From Thermoactinomycetaceae bacterium (lineage in GTDB: Bacteria > Bacillota > Bacilli > Thermoactinomycetales > Thermoactinomycetaceae), in assembly GCA_025449475.1 (NCBI GenBank), contig JANWJM010000013.1, positions 1 to 13,400 of the forward strand: a DNA stretch of 13,400 nucleotides, given 5' to 3'. The stretch's first letter is position 1. Every line of letters begins with the position of its first letter. The notes below the pieces were generated by a model, which saw only the letters and a list, made by a program, of their open reading frames with translations, searched no databases and had not been told where the DNA came from. This document shows positions 6,742 through 13,400 of the stretch, piece by piece. The position numbers and the translations under genes were made by a program.

Positions 6742-7611
6742 ATGGCGAATAGTATGCGTGATATCAAACGACGCATTCGATCTTTTGAGAAAACCAAACA
6801 GATTACAAAAGCCATGGAGATGGTTGCAGCCTCATATTTGCGTCGTGCACAAGAGCGTGCTCAAGCAGCTCGACCCTATGCCGATAAATTGAGAGAAGTC
6901 ATCCTCCATATTGCGGATGGGACTTCGGATATCACTCATCCCATGCTTGAAAAAAGGGAAGTTAACCGCACCGGGTACTTGGTGATCACCTCAGATCGAG
7001 GTTTAGCCGGTGGCTACAATAGTAACCTATTACGAATGTTAGAAAAAACGCTCGAAGAGCGTCATGCGAGCAAAGAAGAATATGTGATCTTTGTGATCGG
7101 TCGCAAAGGAGTCGAATATCTCACAAGAAGAAATTATCCCGTAATCGATCAAATGGTGGGATTAAGCGATAGACCCGTGTTTGCAGATATCAAACCGATT
7201 GCGCGGAAAGCAGTAAACTATTATGCCGAAGAAAAATTTGATGAACTCTATCTGGTTTATAACAAATTTATTAACCCGATCATTCAACGGCCAACTGCAC
7301 AACGTTTGTTACCTTTGGAACCGGAAAAAATGGATGCATCTTCAACCCAAGATCATCGCATGATTGAGTTTGAACCTTCAGAGAAAGAGGTATTGGCGCA
7401 AATTTTGCCTCGCTATGCTGAAACGTTAATTTTTAGTGCCTTTTTAGATGCAAAAGCGAGTGAATTTGCAGCGAAAATGACCGCGATGGGCAACGCAACA
7501 GAAAACGCCAATGAGTTGATTGAAAAATTGAGATTGCAGTTTAACCGGGCACGACAAGCTGCGATTACACAAGAGATTGCAGAAGTTGTTGGTGGAGCGA
7601 ATGCCATCTAG
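6742..7611 (+). CDS. atpG: F1Fo ATP synthase subunit gamma
   Basis: Gamma is the rotating central shaft inside the alpha-beta hexamer. The 289 residues start with RDIKRRIRSFEKTKQITKAM, the conserved N-terminal coiled-coil helix. They continue with the Rossmann-like part containing TSDRGLAGGYNSN, and end with the conserved C-terminal helix NRARQAAITQEIAEVVGGAN. The ATG at 6742 has AAGGCGGTGAG at 6722-6732 upstream. A second in-frame ATG at 6754 is less likely because the family usually has a few residues before RDIKRR. Length is normal. Confidence 0.97.
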   Translation: MANSMRDIKRRIRSFEKTKQITKAMEMVAASYLRRAQERAQAARPYADKLREVILHIADGTSDITHPMLEKREVNRTGYLVITSDRGLAGGYNSNLLRMLEKTLEERHASKEEYVIFVIGRKGVEYLTRRNYPVIDQMVGLSDRPVFADIKPIARKAVNYYAEEKFDELYLVYNKFINPIIQRPTAQRLLPLEPEKMDASSTQDHRMIEFEPSEKEVLAQILPRYAETLIFSAFLDAKASEFAAKMTAMGNATENANELIEKLRLQFNRARQAAITQEIAEVVGGANAI

Positions 7612-7642
7612 TCAATAGCGAGTTTTTTAAGGAGGCGATCGG

Positions 7643-9058
7643 ATGAGTAAGGGAAAAATTGTTCAGGTATTAGGTCCAGTTGTGGATGTTCAATTTGAAC
7701 GTGGACAATTGCCTGACATTAATAATGCCATTCAAGTTAAGTATAAATTGGATGATCAGGAAATTGAGCTAATCCTTGAAACGGCTCTTCACTTAGGAGA
7801 CAACTTGGTTCGCACCATTGCAATGGCTTCAACCGATGGATTGGTGCGTGGGATGGAAGCGATCGATACAGGTGCTCCCATTTCAGTACCGGTTGGTCGG
7901 GAAGTGTTGGGTCGTGTATTCAATGTGTTAGCAAAGCCCATCGATGAAGCAGGGGAAATTCACGCAAAACAAGTCTATCCCATTCATCGTGATGCACCTT
8001 CTTTTGAAGAACAATCGACCGAACAAGAAATGTTAGAAACAGGAATTAAAGTGGTCGATCTCCTCGCGCCTTATGCCAAAGGTGGAAAGATTGGTCTATT
8101 TGGTGGTGCGGGTGTCGGCAAGACCGTGTTGATTCAGGAGTTAATCCATAAAGTTGCCCAAGAGCACGGAGGTTTATCGGTATTTGCGGGTGTTGGTGAA
8201 CGTACGCGTGAAGGAAACGACCTGTATGTTGAAATGAAAGATTCAGGCGTAATTAGTAAAACTGCCATGGTTTATGGGCAAATGAACGAACCGCCGGGTG
8301 CACGGATGCGGGTTGCATTGACTGGACTTACGATGGCGGAACATTTCCGTGATAGCGAAGGTCAGGATGTTTTGTTATTTATTGATAATATTTTCCGCTT
8401 TACTCAGGCAGGATCAGAAGTCTCAGCTCTCTTGGGACGGATGCCGTCGGCTGTTGGTTATCAGCCAACTTTGGCGACTGAGATGGGTCAATTACAAGAA
8501 CGGATTACCTCCACCAAAAATGGATCGATTACTTCCATTCAGGCAATCTATGTTCCCGCGGATGACTATACCGACCCTGCGCCTGCAACCGCGTTTACTC
8601 ATTTGGATGCAACGACCAACTTAGAGAGAAGATTGACACAAAAGGGAATCTTCCCGGCTGTGGATCCACTGGCTTCAACATCGAGAATTTTAACACCTGC
8701 TGTCGTCGGGGAAGAACATTATCGCGTCGCTCGTGGGGTTCAAGAAATTCTACAACGTTATCAGGAGTTGCAGGATATTATTGCGATTTTGGGAATGGAT
8801 GAATTATCCGAAGAGGATAAGCAGCTCGTTGCACGGGCACGCAAAATTGAGAAGTTCCTCTCTCAGAATATGCATGTGGCAGAACAATTTACGGGTCAGC
8901 CGGGAGTCTACGTGCCTGTAAAAGAGACAGTCCGTGGATTTAAAGAAATTTTAGAAGGAAAACATGATCATCTCCCTGAAGACTCATTCTATATGGTAGG
9001 AACCATTGATGAAGCCGTTGAAAAAGGGAAAAAATTGATGGCTGAAGCGGCGAAATAA
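7643..9058 (+). CDS. atpD: F1Fo ATP synthase subunit beta (catalytic)
   Basis: Beta carries the catalytic ATP sites. The 471 residues include the N-terminal barrel opening VQVLGPVVDVQFE, the P-loop GGAGVGKT at 154-161, the GERTREGNDLY block with the catalytic glutamate, the PSAVGYQPTLATEMG region and the DELSEED motif that contacts gamma. AAGGAGG at 7630-7636 gives strong initiation at the ATG at 7643. Its length is typical, and no anomaly is visible. Confidence 0.98.
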   Translation: MSKGKIVQVLGPVVDVQFERGQLPDINNAIQVKYKLDDQEIELILETALHLGDNLVRTIAMASTDGLVRGMEAIDTGAPISVPVGREVLGRVFNVLAKPIDEAGEIHAKQVYPIHRDAPSFEEQSTEQEMLETGIKVVDLLAPYAKGGKIGLFGGAGVGKTVLIQELIHKVAQEHGGLSVFAGVGERTREGNDLYVEMKDSGVISKTAMVYGQMNEPPGARMRVALTGLTMAEHFRDSEGQDVLLFIDNIFRFTQAGSEVSALLGRMPSAVGYQPTLATEMGQLQERITSTKNGSITSIQAIYVPADDYTDPAPATAFTHLDATTNLERRLTQKGIFPAVDPLASTSRILTPAVVGEEHYRVARGVQEILQRYQELQDIIAILGMDELSEEDKQLVARARKIEKFLSQNMHVAEQFTGQPGVYVPVKETVRGFKEILEGKHDHLPEDSFYMVGTIDEAVEKGKKLMAEAAK

Positions 9059-9073
9059 AGGAAGGTTAAGAAG

Positions 9074-9466
9074 ATGCGATTAGAAATCGTCACACCTGAG
9101 CGTACGGTCTATGAAAAAGAAGAAGTCCAAATGATAATCACCCATGCTGCAAAGGGAGATATTGGGATTTTACCCAATCATGCACCTTTAATTAGTCCCT
9201 TAGACCCCACGATCGTTCGTGTAAAGTTGAATGATCAGCTTGAAGAGAAGATCTTTGTATCCGGCGGTTTTTTGGAAGTCCGTCCTGATCAAGTCACCAT
9301 TTTAGCGGAAGCAGCTGAATTGCCATCCGAAATCGATGTGGAGCGAGCAAAAGCAGCAAAAGAACGAGCAGAAAAGAGATTAAAAAATAAAGAAAAGATC
9401 GATGCCGTTCGTGCAGAGCTAGCTTTGAAGCGTGCAATGAATCGTTTGAAAGTCACTGAGATCTAG
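9074..9466 (+). CDS. atpC: F1Fo ATP synthase subunit epsilon
   Basis: Epsilon is the regulatory rotor subunit. Its C-terminal helices can extend to inhibit ATP hydrolysis. The 130 residues show the N-terminal beta-sandwich (ITHAAKGDIGILPNHAPLI, then FVSGGFLEVRPDQVTILAE) and a two-helix C-terminal domain starting at about residue 85 (SEIDVERAKAAKERAEKRL). The ribosome site AAGGAAGG (9058-9065) touches the atpD stop, so the two genes are tightly linked. It is the last gene of the operon. Confidence 0.97.
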   Translation: MRLEIVTPERTVYEKEEVQMIITHAAKGDIGILPNHAPLISPLDPTIVRVKLNDQLEEKIFVSGGFLEVRPDQVTILAEAAELPSEIDVERAKAAKERAEKRLKNKEKIDAVRAELALKRAMNRLKVTEI

Positions 9467-9488
9467 ACGGGTATGATTGAGCTGCAGA

Positions 9489-9527
9489 TTGTTGGTTGTT
9501 CCACCGTCATGTAGTTAACAACCACAA
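9489..9527 (+). terminator. Imperfect hairpin after the atp operon (possible 3' end)
   Basis: TGGTTGTT (9493-9500) pairs perfectly with AACAACCA (9517-9524). With one bulged T, the stem extends by TTG (9489-9491) against CAA (9525-9527). The loop is 16 bases. No T-run follows, so it is not a canonical intrinsic terminator. It may protect the transcript 3' end or be a Rho-type or processing site. Confidence 0.4.
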
Positions 9528-9600
9528 AATGTAATGTGCCGTACTTACGAGAAAAACATTCATCGTGGGATGGCATAAGACGGATTATTGGAGGAGATAT

Positions 9601-10026
9601 ATGTATAATTTAACCTCACTAAAAATACAAAAACCTGCGTCAGAAGTATTTGAAGCCTTTGTCGATCCTTCAAAGATAGGGAATTTCTGGTTCTCTTCGA
9701 GCTCTGAAAGATGGAGTCAAGGAAAAACTATTACATTAAGATACGATGAATACAATGCAGAAGGAAACATTAACATTACAGAAATCATTCCCAATCAGAA
9801 AATCATTTTTCAGACTGATGATGATCATGTCGTCACCATCACATTAAAACAACTGGATGAAACAAACACCATTATCGAGGTAAAAGATGATGGTTTCAAA
9901 GAAGATGACGAGGAGATCATTAACAAATTAATTGATAACAAAGAAGGTTGGGTTTATGCACTAACCTGTTTAAAAGCCTATTTGGAACATGGTGTTACCA
10001 ATTTGAGAGCATCATTGGTAAAGTAA
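9601..10026 (+). CDS. SRPBCC/AHSA1-like (START-like fold) domain protein
   Basis: This 141-residue single-domain cytoplasmic protein resembles the AHSA1/polyketide-cyclase branch of the SRPBCC superfamily. It has the N-terminal pattern IQKPASEVFEAFVDPSKIGNFW, a central strand set with ITEIIPNQKIIF, a late VTITLKQLDETNTIIEVKDDGF, and a final helix GWVYALTCLKAYLEHG. The ATG at 9601 is chosen because GGAGGAG at 9590-9596 is correctly placed; an in-frame ATG at 9565 has no such site. These domains bind hydrophobic ligands or partner proteins, and the specific role cannot be read from sequence. It lies between the atp operon and a clear terminator and is probably transcribed from its own weak promoter or by read-through. 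Confidence 0.82.
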   Translation: MYNLTSLKIQKPASEVFEAFVDPSKIGNFWFSSSSERWSQGKTITLRYDEYNAEGNINITEIIPNQKIIFQTDDDHVVTITLKQLDETNTIIEVKDDGFKEDDEEIINKLIDNKEGWVYALTCLKAYLEHGVTNLRASLVK

Positions 10027-10073
10027 TCATCCAAAGAGACGCGATCTAGTTTAACAAGTTGATCCATTTAAAA

Positions 10074-10110
10074 TAAAAAAATCGCTCATATTGCTTGGGC
10101 GATTTTTTTA
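10074..10110 (+). terminator. Intrinsic (bidirectional-looking) terminator
   Basis: ATCGCTC (10081-10087) pairs with GGGCGAT (10097-10103), with one G-T pair and a 9-base loop. It is preceded by a run of seven A's and followed by a run of seven T's, so it could work on both strands. It ends the SRPBCC transcript and separates the housekeeping block from the accessory block. Confidence 0.88.
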
Positions 10111-10319
10111 TTTTGAACGATTGTGAGCAATCAGTGGATAGAAATAAAAAGGAATGGACTTTTGCTTTGGAATAGTTGTATACTAAATAAAAATACAAAT
10201 TCAAGCACTGCTCAACCTATTAGCCAAGACGTGACAAGTCAGAAAAGAGACATATTCTGGAATTCAACTAATAATAGACGAAACAGGGAATTAGGACTAA
10301 ATCGGCTTAAAAAAATTAG
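10111..10319 (+). other. Intergenic stretch without a supported gene
   Basis: This AT-rich segment lies between the terminator and the next promoter. A 66-codon GTG frame (10123-10323) lacks a ribosome-binding site, has an Asn/Ser/Arg-rich composition without family resemblance, and runs into the -35 box downstream. No tRNA, direct repeat or attachment site is evident by eye. If the downstream accessory genes were acquired, this is a plausible place for the junction. Confidence 0.4.
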
Positions 10320-10348
10320 TTGACAGTGTAGAATTGTGGAACTACTAT
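10320..10348 (+). promoter_or_regulatory. Near-consensus sigma-A promoter for the surface protein-sortase genes
   Basis: TTGACA (10320-10325) is followed after 17 bases by TACTAT (10343-10348). The same two hexamers occur in the atp promoter. The predicted start near 10355 gives a leader of about 175 bases before the surface-protein gene. Confidence 0.75.
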
Positions 10349-10360
10349 GTATATAGAAAA

Positions 10361-10403
10361 TACTTTCCAATTCCATTTATATGGTTAAGGAATGGGGAAA
10401 GTA
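10361..10403 (+). promoter_or_regulatory. Long imperfect hairpin at the start of the leader
   Basis: TACTTTCC (10361-10368) pairs with GGAAAGTA (10396-10403). Across a 1-by-2 internal loop, ATTCC (10370-10374) pairs with GGAAT (10389-10393); the top loop is 14 bases. It begins within a few bases of the predicted transcription start, where such stems commonly stabilise mRNA or act in leader control. No T-run follows, so simple attenuation is unlikely. Confidence 0.55.
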
Positions 10404-10529
10404 GGAGAGTTTCAGTACTATTATCATTTACTAACTAAAGAATTTATCATCTTTTTCTTGGTGGGAATTTGAGGCGTTCAAAGTAAGACTTTTGGTGAAG
10501 GGATGGCAAAAAGGTTAGGAGGATTTCGA

Positions 10530-11306
10530 TTGAAGAAAAAAATAGCTTCTGGTGTTGTTGTTTTGGGTTTGTCCATTTTTGCTGTTAATCCAGTTGCGTT
10601 GGCGCAACCAGAACCAACTTTAAATATTGAAGCGAAGGCAAAGGTCAACAATTTGGGACTCAAAGTAGCAACGGTATTAGAAACAGGGGATGATACGCCT
10701 CCTGGAAACAATCCTCCTCCAAATCCGGGGAATGAACAAGGTGGCGGTGACCCAGGCGAAGACCCACCAGGTGGTGATGGTGGTGGTGATGATATAGGAG
10801 GCGGTCCAGGTGGTGACCCTGGCGGTGGTCCAGGCGGTGACCCTGGTGAAAACGGCGGCGGCGATAATGGGAATGGCGGTAATGACGCTGGCGGAAATAA
10901 TCAAGGCGGTAACAATGGTGGTAATGACGCTGGCGGAAACAATCAAGGCGGCAACAATGGTGGTAATGACGCTGGTGGAAACAATCAAGGTGGCAACAAT
11001 GGTGGGAATAACGGCGGTACCAATGGCGGCGGTAACAATAACCAGGGCGGGAATGATAAGCCCGATGACAAACCTGGTGATCAGCCCGGTAGTACCGACG
11101 ATAAAGACAAATTGGCACTAAACGATGCCGATCAAGATCAATCTGATGACGATGCCAAAGATGAGGAAACGACGGATGAGAACGAAGATCCCAAGACTGA
11201 AGACGGTGGAAAAATGCCCGATACTGCTTTGCCAATACCTTTTGCTGGTTTAGTTGGTCTTGGTTTGACCACACTGGGGGCTATTTTGCGGAGAAAAGCT
11301 GAGTAA
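10530..11306 (+). CDS. Secreted Gly/Asn-rich repeat protein with MPDTA sortase sorting signal
   Basis: The TTG at 10530 is chosen because AGGAGG (10517-10522) is correctly spaced and the product then starts with a classical signal peptide: MKKK, a hydrophobic core, and cleavage after VALA at about residue 25. An ATG at 10503 would prepend nine residues without a good ribosome site. The 258-residue precursor has a short N-terminal part (26-53), a low-complexity Gly/Pro/Asp then Gly/Asn region (54-175) with three near-identical 14-residue repeats at 117-158, an acidic Asp/Glu/Lys linker (about 176-227), and a C-terminal MPDTA motif (229-233), hydrophobic span and RRKAE tail. That is a cell-wall sorting signal, with LPxTA-like rather than LPxTG form. 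The next gene, one base away, encodes a sortase, so it is very likely that enzyme's substrate. The function (spacer, adhesin or coat filament) is unknown. Confidence 0.85.
   Translation: MKKKIASGVVVLGLSIFAVNPVALAQPEPTLNIEAKAKVNNLGLKVATVLETGDDTPPGNNPPPNPGNEQGGGDPGEDPPGGDGGGDDIGGGPGGDPGGGPGGDPGENGGGDNGNGGNDAGGNNQGGNNGGNDAGGNNQGGNNGGNDAGGNNQGGNNGGNNGGTNGGGNNNQGGNDKPDDKPGDQPGSTDDKDKLALNDADQDQSDDDAKDEETTDENEDPKTEDGGKMPDTALPIPFAGLVGLGLTTLGAILRRKAE
10878..11003 (+). repeat. Three tandem 42-bp repeats inside the surface-protein gene
   Basis: Units at 10878-10919, 10920-10961 and 10962-11003 each encode GNDAGGNNQGGNNG with a shared leading Gly, and differ only at synonymous third positions. Shorter GGGPGGDP-type repeats precede them (about 10800-10850). 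Such arrays expand and contract readily, so copy number may vary between strains. Confidence 0.9.
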
Positions 11307-11307
11307 A

Positions 11308-11901
11308 ATGAGTCGGTTTTCATTGCTATTGATCATTGTTGGTCTAGCAATGATTACATTTTCCTTATATGAATATGTACCCCAGTTTTTCATTGGTGAA
11401 TATGGCGATGAATCTGTCAATCAGGCACTCACCCAAAAGAATGAAGAAGAAGAGGATACAACCGATCCAGATAAGTTATATAAAACAAGACCAAAAATGA
11501 ATGAAAAATTTGGTGAGTTAATCATACCTACATTGAAAGCGGTTTTGCCAGTGATTGAAGGGACAGATCCTGATCAGTTAGAAAGAGGGGTTGGTCACTA
11601 CTATAATAGTGTATTGCCCGGTGAGGATGATAATACTGTTTTAAGTGGTCATCGCGATACTGTGTTTCGCAAACTCGGAGAGTTAAAGATCAATGATCCA
11701 TTAATTGTGAAAACAACAGCAGGAACCTTTACCTATCGGATTACGAAAACATGGATTACTGATGCAGATGATCGAACAGTCATTGTCTCTCATAAAGGAA
11801 ATCATATACTCACCTTGACAACTTGTTATCCTTTCGACTGGATTGGGTCTGCTCCCCAACGGTATATTGTTCAAGCGAAACTAGAGACATCTGAATTTTA
11901 A
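11308..11901 (+). CDS. Sortase, probably class D
   Basis: This membrane-anchored cysteine transpeptidase cleaves a sorting motif and attaches the protein to the cell envelope. The 197 residues have an N-terminal membrane helix (about 3-24), an acidic linker, and a sortase barrel beginning at FGELIIPTLKAVLPVIEG. Catalytic His is H115 (SGHRDTVF), Cys is C173 (LTTCYPF) and Arg is R185 (APQRYIV); all three are present. The TLTTCYPF form, N-terminal anchor and short length fit class D. The ATG lies one base after the substrate gene's stop, with only a weak upstream GGAG, so translation is probably coupled. B. anthracis class D SrtC is known to use LPNTA, which agrees with the neighbouring MPDTA motif. 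Class assignment by eye is less certain than the sortase call. Confidence 0.93.
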   Translation: MSRFSLLLIIVGLAMITFSLYEYVPQFFIGEYGDESVNQALTQKNEEEEDTTDPDKLYKTRPKMNEKFGELIIPTLKAVLPVIEGTDPDQLERGVGHYYNSVLPGEDDNTVLSGHRDTVFRKLGELKINDPLIVKTTAGTFTYRITKTWITDADDRTVIVSHKGNHILTLTTCYPFDWIGSAPQRYIVQAKLETSEF

Positions 11902-11929
11902 CAGCCAAATCTCTTCACCAATAAAGTCA

Positions 11930-11965
11930 AAGGGGTAGATCAAAAATCTATCCCTTCTCTTTTTT
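11930..11965 (+). terminator. Intrinsic terminator after the sortase gene
   Basis: AAGGGGTAGAT (11930-11940) pairs with ATCTATCCCTT (11946-11956), eleven pairs with one G-T and a 5-base loop, followed by CTCTTTTTT. It closes the surface protein-sortase transcript. Confidence 0.87.
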
Positions 11966-11998
11966 CGCGCATCTCACCAAAGAAAGGTAGGTGTTAAA

Positions 11999-13018
11999 TT
12001 GTTAGATCAAAATACGGGCAACTTACTAGAAGCCTTCCAAACCCAGTCGGCTCAAAAACAACTTCGTGAACCTAAGGCATTGAGTAGTGGAAAAATTGTT
12101 CCAAAGAAAAGTGTAAAAAGAAAAGTTAGAAACGGAATTATCAAATTATATGTAAACGTCATTCTAATCATCATCGCAGTTGCTCTCGTATTTGTAGCAT
12201 ATCGGTTAGCAGTCTTTCCACAACTCTTTCCACCTGAAGTAACTAGCGGAAGTGAAGATGTCAAAACAACACCCGTGAAAGACGTTGCCTCTGATTATCA
12301 GGGTCCGGCGATTTATGCCTCAACTTTTGCTTATTATTGGCTTAGTGGAGATTTGCAAGAGGCTACAAAATATTTAGCCCATGGATATGTCTTCCCGGAA
12401 GATGTAGTCGTCCCTGTCCAAAAAGAAGTGTTATGGAGCAAGATTTGGCAAGTAAATCCCGTTGATAAGAATAAAGCGAATGTTATGATACAGGCTTCTG
12501 TCAAGCCGAAAGCAAGTTCAGATTCGGAAAATAATAATTCCGTGAAAGTTGTTTATCTATCTGTTCCGCTAGTATTCGATAACGGAAAATATGGAGTCTA
12601 TGATATCCCTACCTTTTTACCAGCTCCCGGTAAAGCAACTTACAATGAGGAAAAATTAGTAAACTCCGCTGCGATCCCTAGTCAAGAGCAAGAAGTGATC
12701 AAGAATCGCGTTCGTCTGTTTTTGGATGAGTATTACGGTGGGGAAGCTGAGAAAATAGCCGTCTATTATAAGGATGCCAAACCGCGAGCGGTATTGCGAG
12801 ACTCAGAACTAAAAAGTATTGAAGAAACATATGTTACAGTTCCATCGCCAGAAAATCTAAACAAAGTCGATGTCGTGGTAATAGCCAAAGTTTTGGTCGA
12901 TGACGTTGAAATGCTCCAAAAGTTTAATATCTCTATGACAAAAGACGGAAATACATGGATGGTAGAAAAAACCAATCCTAATTTGCCCATTTCTAACACG
13001 GTGAAACAACAAAATTAG
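11999..13018 (+). CDS. Conjugal transfer protein, TcpC/VirB8-like
   Basis: The 339 residues begin at a TTG preceded by AAAGGTAGGTG (11983-11993). A basic cytoplasmic N-terminus of about 48 residues (KKSVKRKVR) leads to a single membrane helix (about 50-70). Outside the membrane follow two domains of about 110 residues (roughly 95-210 and 225-330), each with the alternation of helices and strands expected of the paired NTF2-like folds in TcpC (pCW3) and Tn916 Orf13-type proteins. The second ends in FNISMTKDGNTWMVEKTNP, a typical closing strand. TcpC-family proteins are bitopic scaffolds of the Gram-positive conjugation channel. The neighbour downstream fits the same module. The family is assigned from architecture and context rather than a catalytic motif. 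No promoter is evident between the terminator at 11965 and this gene. Confidence 0.72.
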   Translation: MLDQNTGNLLEAFQTQSAQKQLREPKALSSGKIVPKKSVKRKVRNGIIKLYVNVILIIIAVALVFVAYRLAVFPQLFPPEVTSGSEDVKTTPVKDVASDYQGPAIYASTFAYYWLSGDLQEATKYLAHGYVFPEDVVVPVQKEVLWSKIWQVNPVDKNKANVMIQASVKPKASSDSENNNSVKVVYLSVPLVFDNGKYGVYDIPTFLPAPGKATYNEEKLVNSAAIPSQEQEVIKNRVRLFLDEYYGGEAEKIAVYYKDAKPRAVLRDSELKSIEETYVTVPSPENLNKVDVVVIAKVLVDDVEMLQKFNISMTKDGNTWMVEKTNPNLPISNTVKQQN

Positions 13019-13039
13019 GTTGATAGGGAGGTATGGACG

Positions 13040-13321
13040 GTGGCAACTTTAACGATTTTTTCTCTTATATCCATGTTACAAAAACCTACTGATTTAATGA
13101 GTGCTGTTGTCAATGGAATGATGATCGTTGGAATTGGAACCATCGGTTGGGCAGTTATCAATAAAGCCAAAGAAGGAGATATTTGGTCTGCTGTTACAAC
13201 CGGTGTACTTGGGGCACTTGCATTAGCATTTGTATGGTCACAACCGTTTAGAGAAAGCCTCATGGGGATCGTTGCAAACTTAATGAAAGGTACATTTGGT
13301 GATTATAAAATCTCTCAATAG
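13040..13321 (+). CDS. Small two-helix membrane protein, TcpD-like conjugation component
   Basis: The GTG at 13040 is supported by AGGGAGG (13025-13031); an ATG at 13033 opens a different, short frame. The 93 residues show two hydrophobic helices (about 20-41 and 49-67) separated by a short charged loop (NKAKEGD), plus a C-terminal amphipathic tail. Its size, its topology and its place directly after the TcpC-like gene fit TcpD of pCW3-type conjugation loci. It has no catalytic motif. The gene starts 21 bases after its neighbour's stop, in an apparent operon. Confidence 0.6.
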   Translation: MATLTIFSLISMLQKPTDLMSAVVNGMMIVGIGTIGWAVINKAKEGDIWSAVTTGVLGALALAFVWSQPFRESLMGIVANLMKGTFGDYKISQ

Positions 13322-13365
13322 AAATACTCAGAACAATCCTTCACGCTTGGGATGGAGGTTGGAGC

Positions 13366-13400
13366 ATGGTAGAAAAAAAGAGTATTGAAGAAGAGATGCA
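13366..13400 (+). CDS. Start of a further gene in the conjugation-like operon, 3'-partial
   Basis: GGAGG at 13354-13358 precedes the ATG at 13366 by 7 bases. The frame is open to the window edge, giving MVEKKSIEEEMQ. Gene order in related transfer loci would make a TcpE-like or TcpA-like protein plausible, but twelve residues cannot identify it. Confidence 0.6.
   Translation, partial: MVEKKSIEEEM

Noticed and set aside
8349..8921. Two + strand frames of 91 and 62 codons inside atpD
   Set aside because: Overlap a fully conserved beta-subunit frame and lack ribosome sites; shadows.
9565..9600. Longer N-terminus for the SRPBCC protein from the ATG at 9565
   Set aside because: The ATG at 9601 has GGAGGAG directly upstream and starts right at the domain; the extra twelve residues have no ribosome site.
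10123..10323. 66-codon GTG frame between the terminator and the next promoter
   Set aside because: No ribosome-binding site, no family resemblance, and it ends inside the -35 box of the promoter at 10320.
10810..11121. A + strand alternative frame rich in Val, Met and Thr within the repeat gene
   Set aside because: Frame-shifted reading of the same 42-bp repeats, with no ribosome-binding site or recognisable domain.
10660..11274. Long minus-strand frame (204 codons) rich in His, Arg and Tyr opposite the Gly/Asn-rich gene
   Set aside because: It is the mirror of a biased repeat sequence: its composition is absurd for a folded protein, and no ribosome site or start context is seen. The + strand gene has a signal peptide and sorting signal.
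1..13400. CRISPR array, tRNA or rRNA genes
   Set aside because: Scanning by eye found no regularly spaced repeats apart from the coding 42-bp array, and no cloverleaf or rRNA-like stretch in the intergenic regions.

Overview
The window looks like low-to-moderate GC DNA from a Gram-positive endospore-type Firmicute. The Shine-Dalgarno sequences are strong (GGAGG-like), GTG and TTG starts are frequent, promoters are sigma-A-like, and upp precedes an F-type ATP synthase operon. The family could be Thermoactinomycetaceae or another Bacillales group, but that is only an impression from protein style. All recognised genes lie on the + strand.

Positions 1-1730 form a disturbed area. It holds the C-terminal part of a WYL-domain regulator cut by the window edge, then an OmpR-type response regulator reduced to its receiver domain. 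Next come about 520 bases with two hairpins, an unrecognised 48-residue ORF and a decayed tnpB-like (IS200/IS605, IS1341-type) gene in which an N-terminal piece is joined out of frame to a C-terminal zinc ribbon.

Positions 1730-9466 are housekeeping. upp (uracil salvage) is followed by a sigma-A-like promoter and the complete ATP synthase operon: an AtpZ/AtpI-like small membrane protein, then a, c, b, delta, alpha, gamma, beta and epsilon. Points of note are a hairpin between the c and b genes and an alpha subunit whose C-terminus carries an extra charged helix-like stretch.

Positions 9467-10110 hold an imperfect hairpin after the epsilon gene, a SRPBCC/AHSA1-like gene and a clear intrinsic terminator.

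Positions 10111-13400 look accessory. About 210 bases show no convincing gene. They are followed by a near-consensus promoter, a long imperfect hairpin at the start of the predicted leader, a secreted Gly/Asn-rich repeat protein ending in an MPDTA sorting signal, and a sortase (probably class D) one base downstream. After a strong terminator come a TcpC-like conjugation protein, a TcpD-like small membrane protein and the first codons of another gene. This suggests the edge of an integrated conjugative element, or of a conjugation-derived island, that carries or adjoins its own sortase-anchored surface protein. No integrase, relaxase, tRNA or attachment site is visible, so the boundary is inferred.
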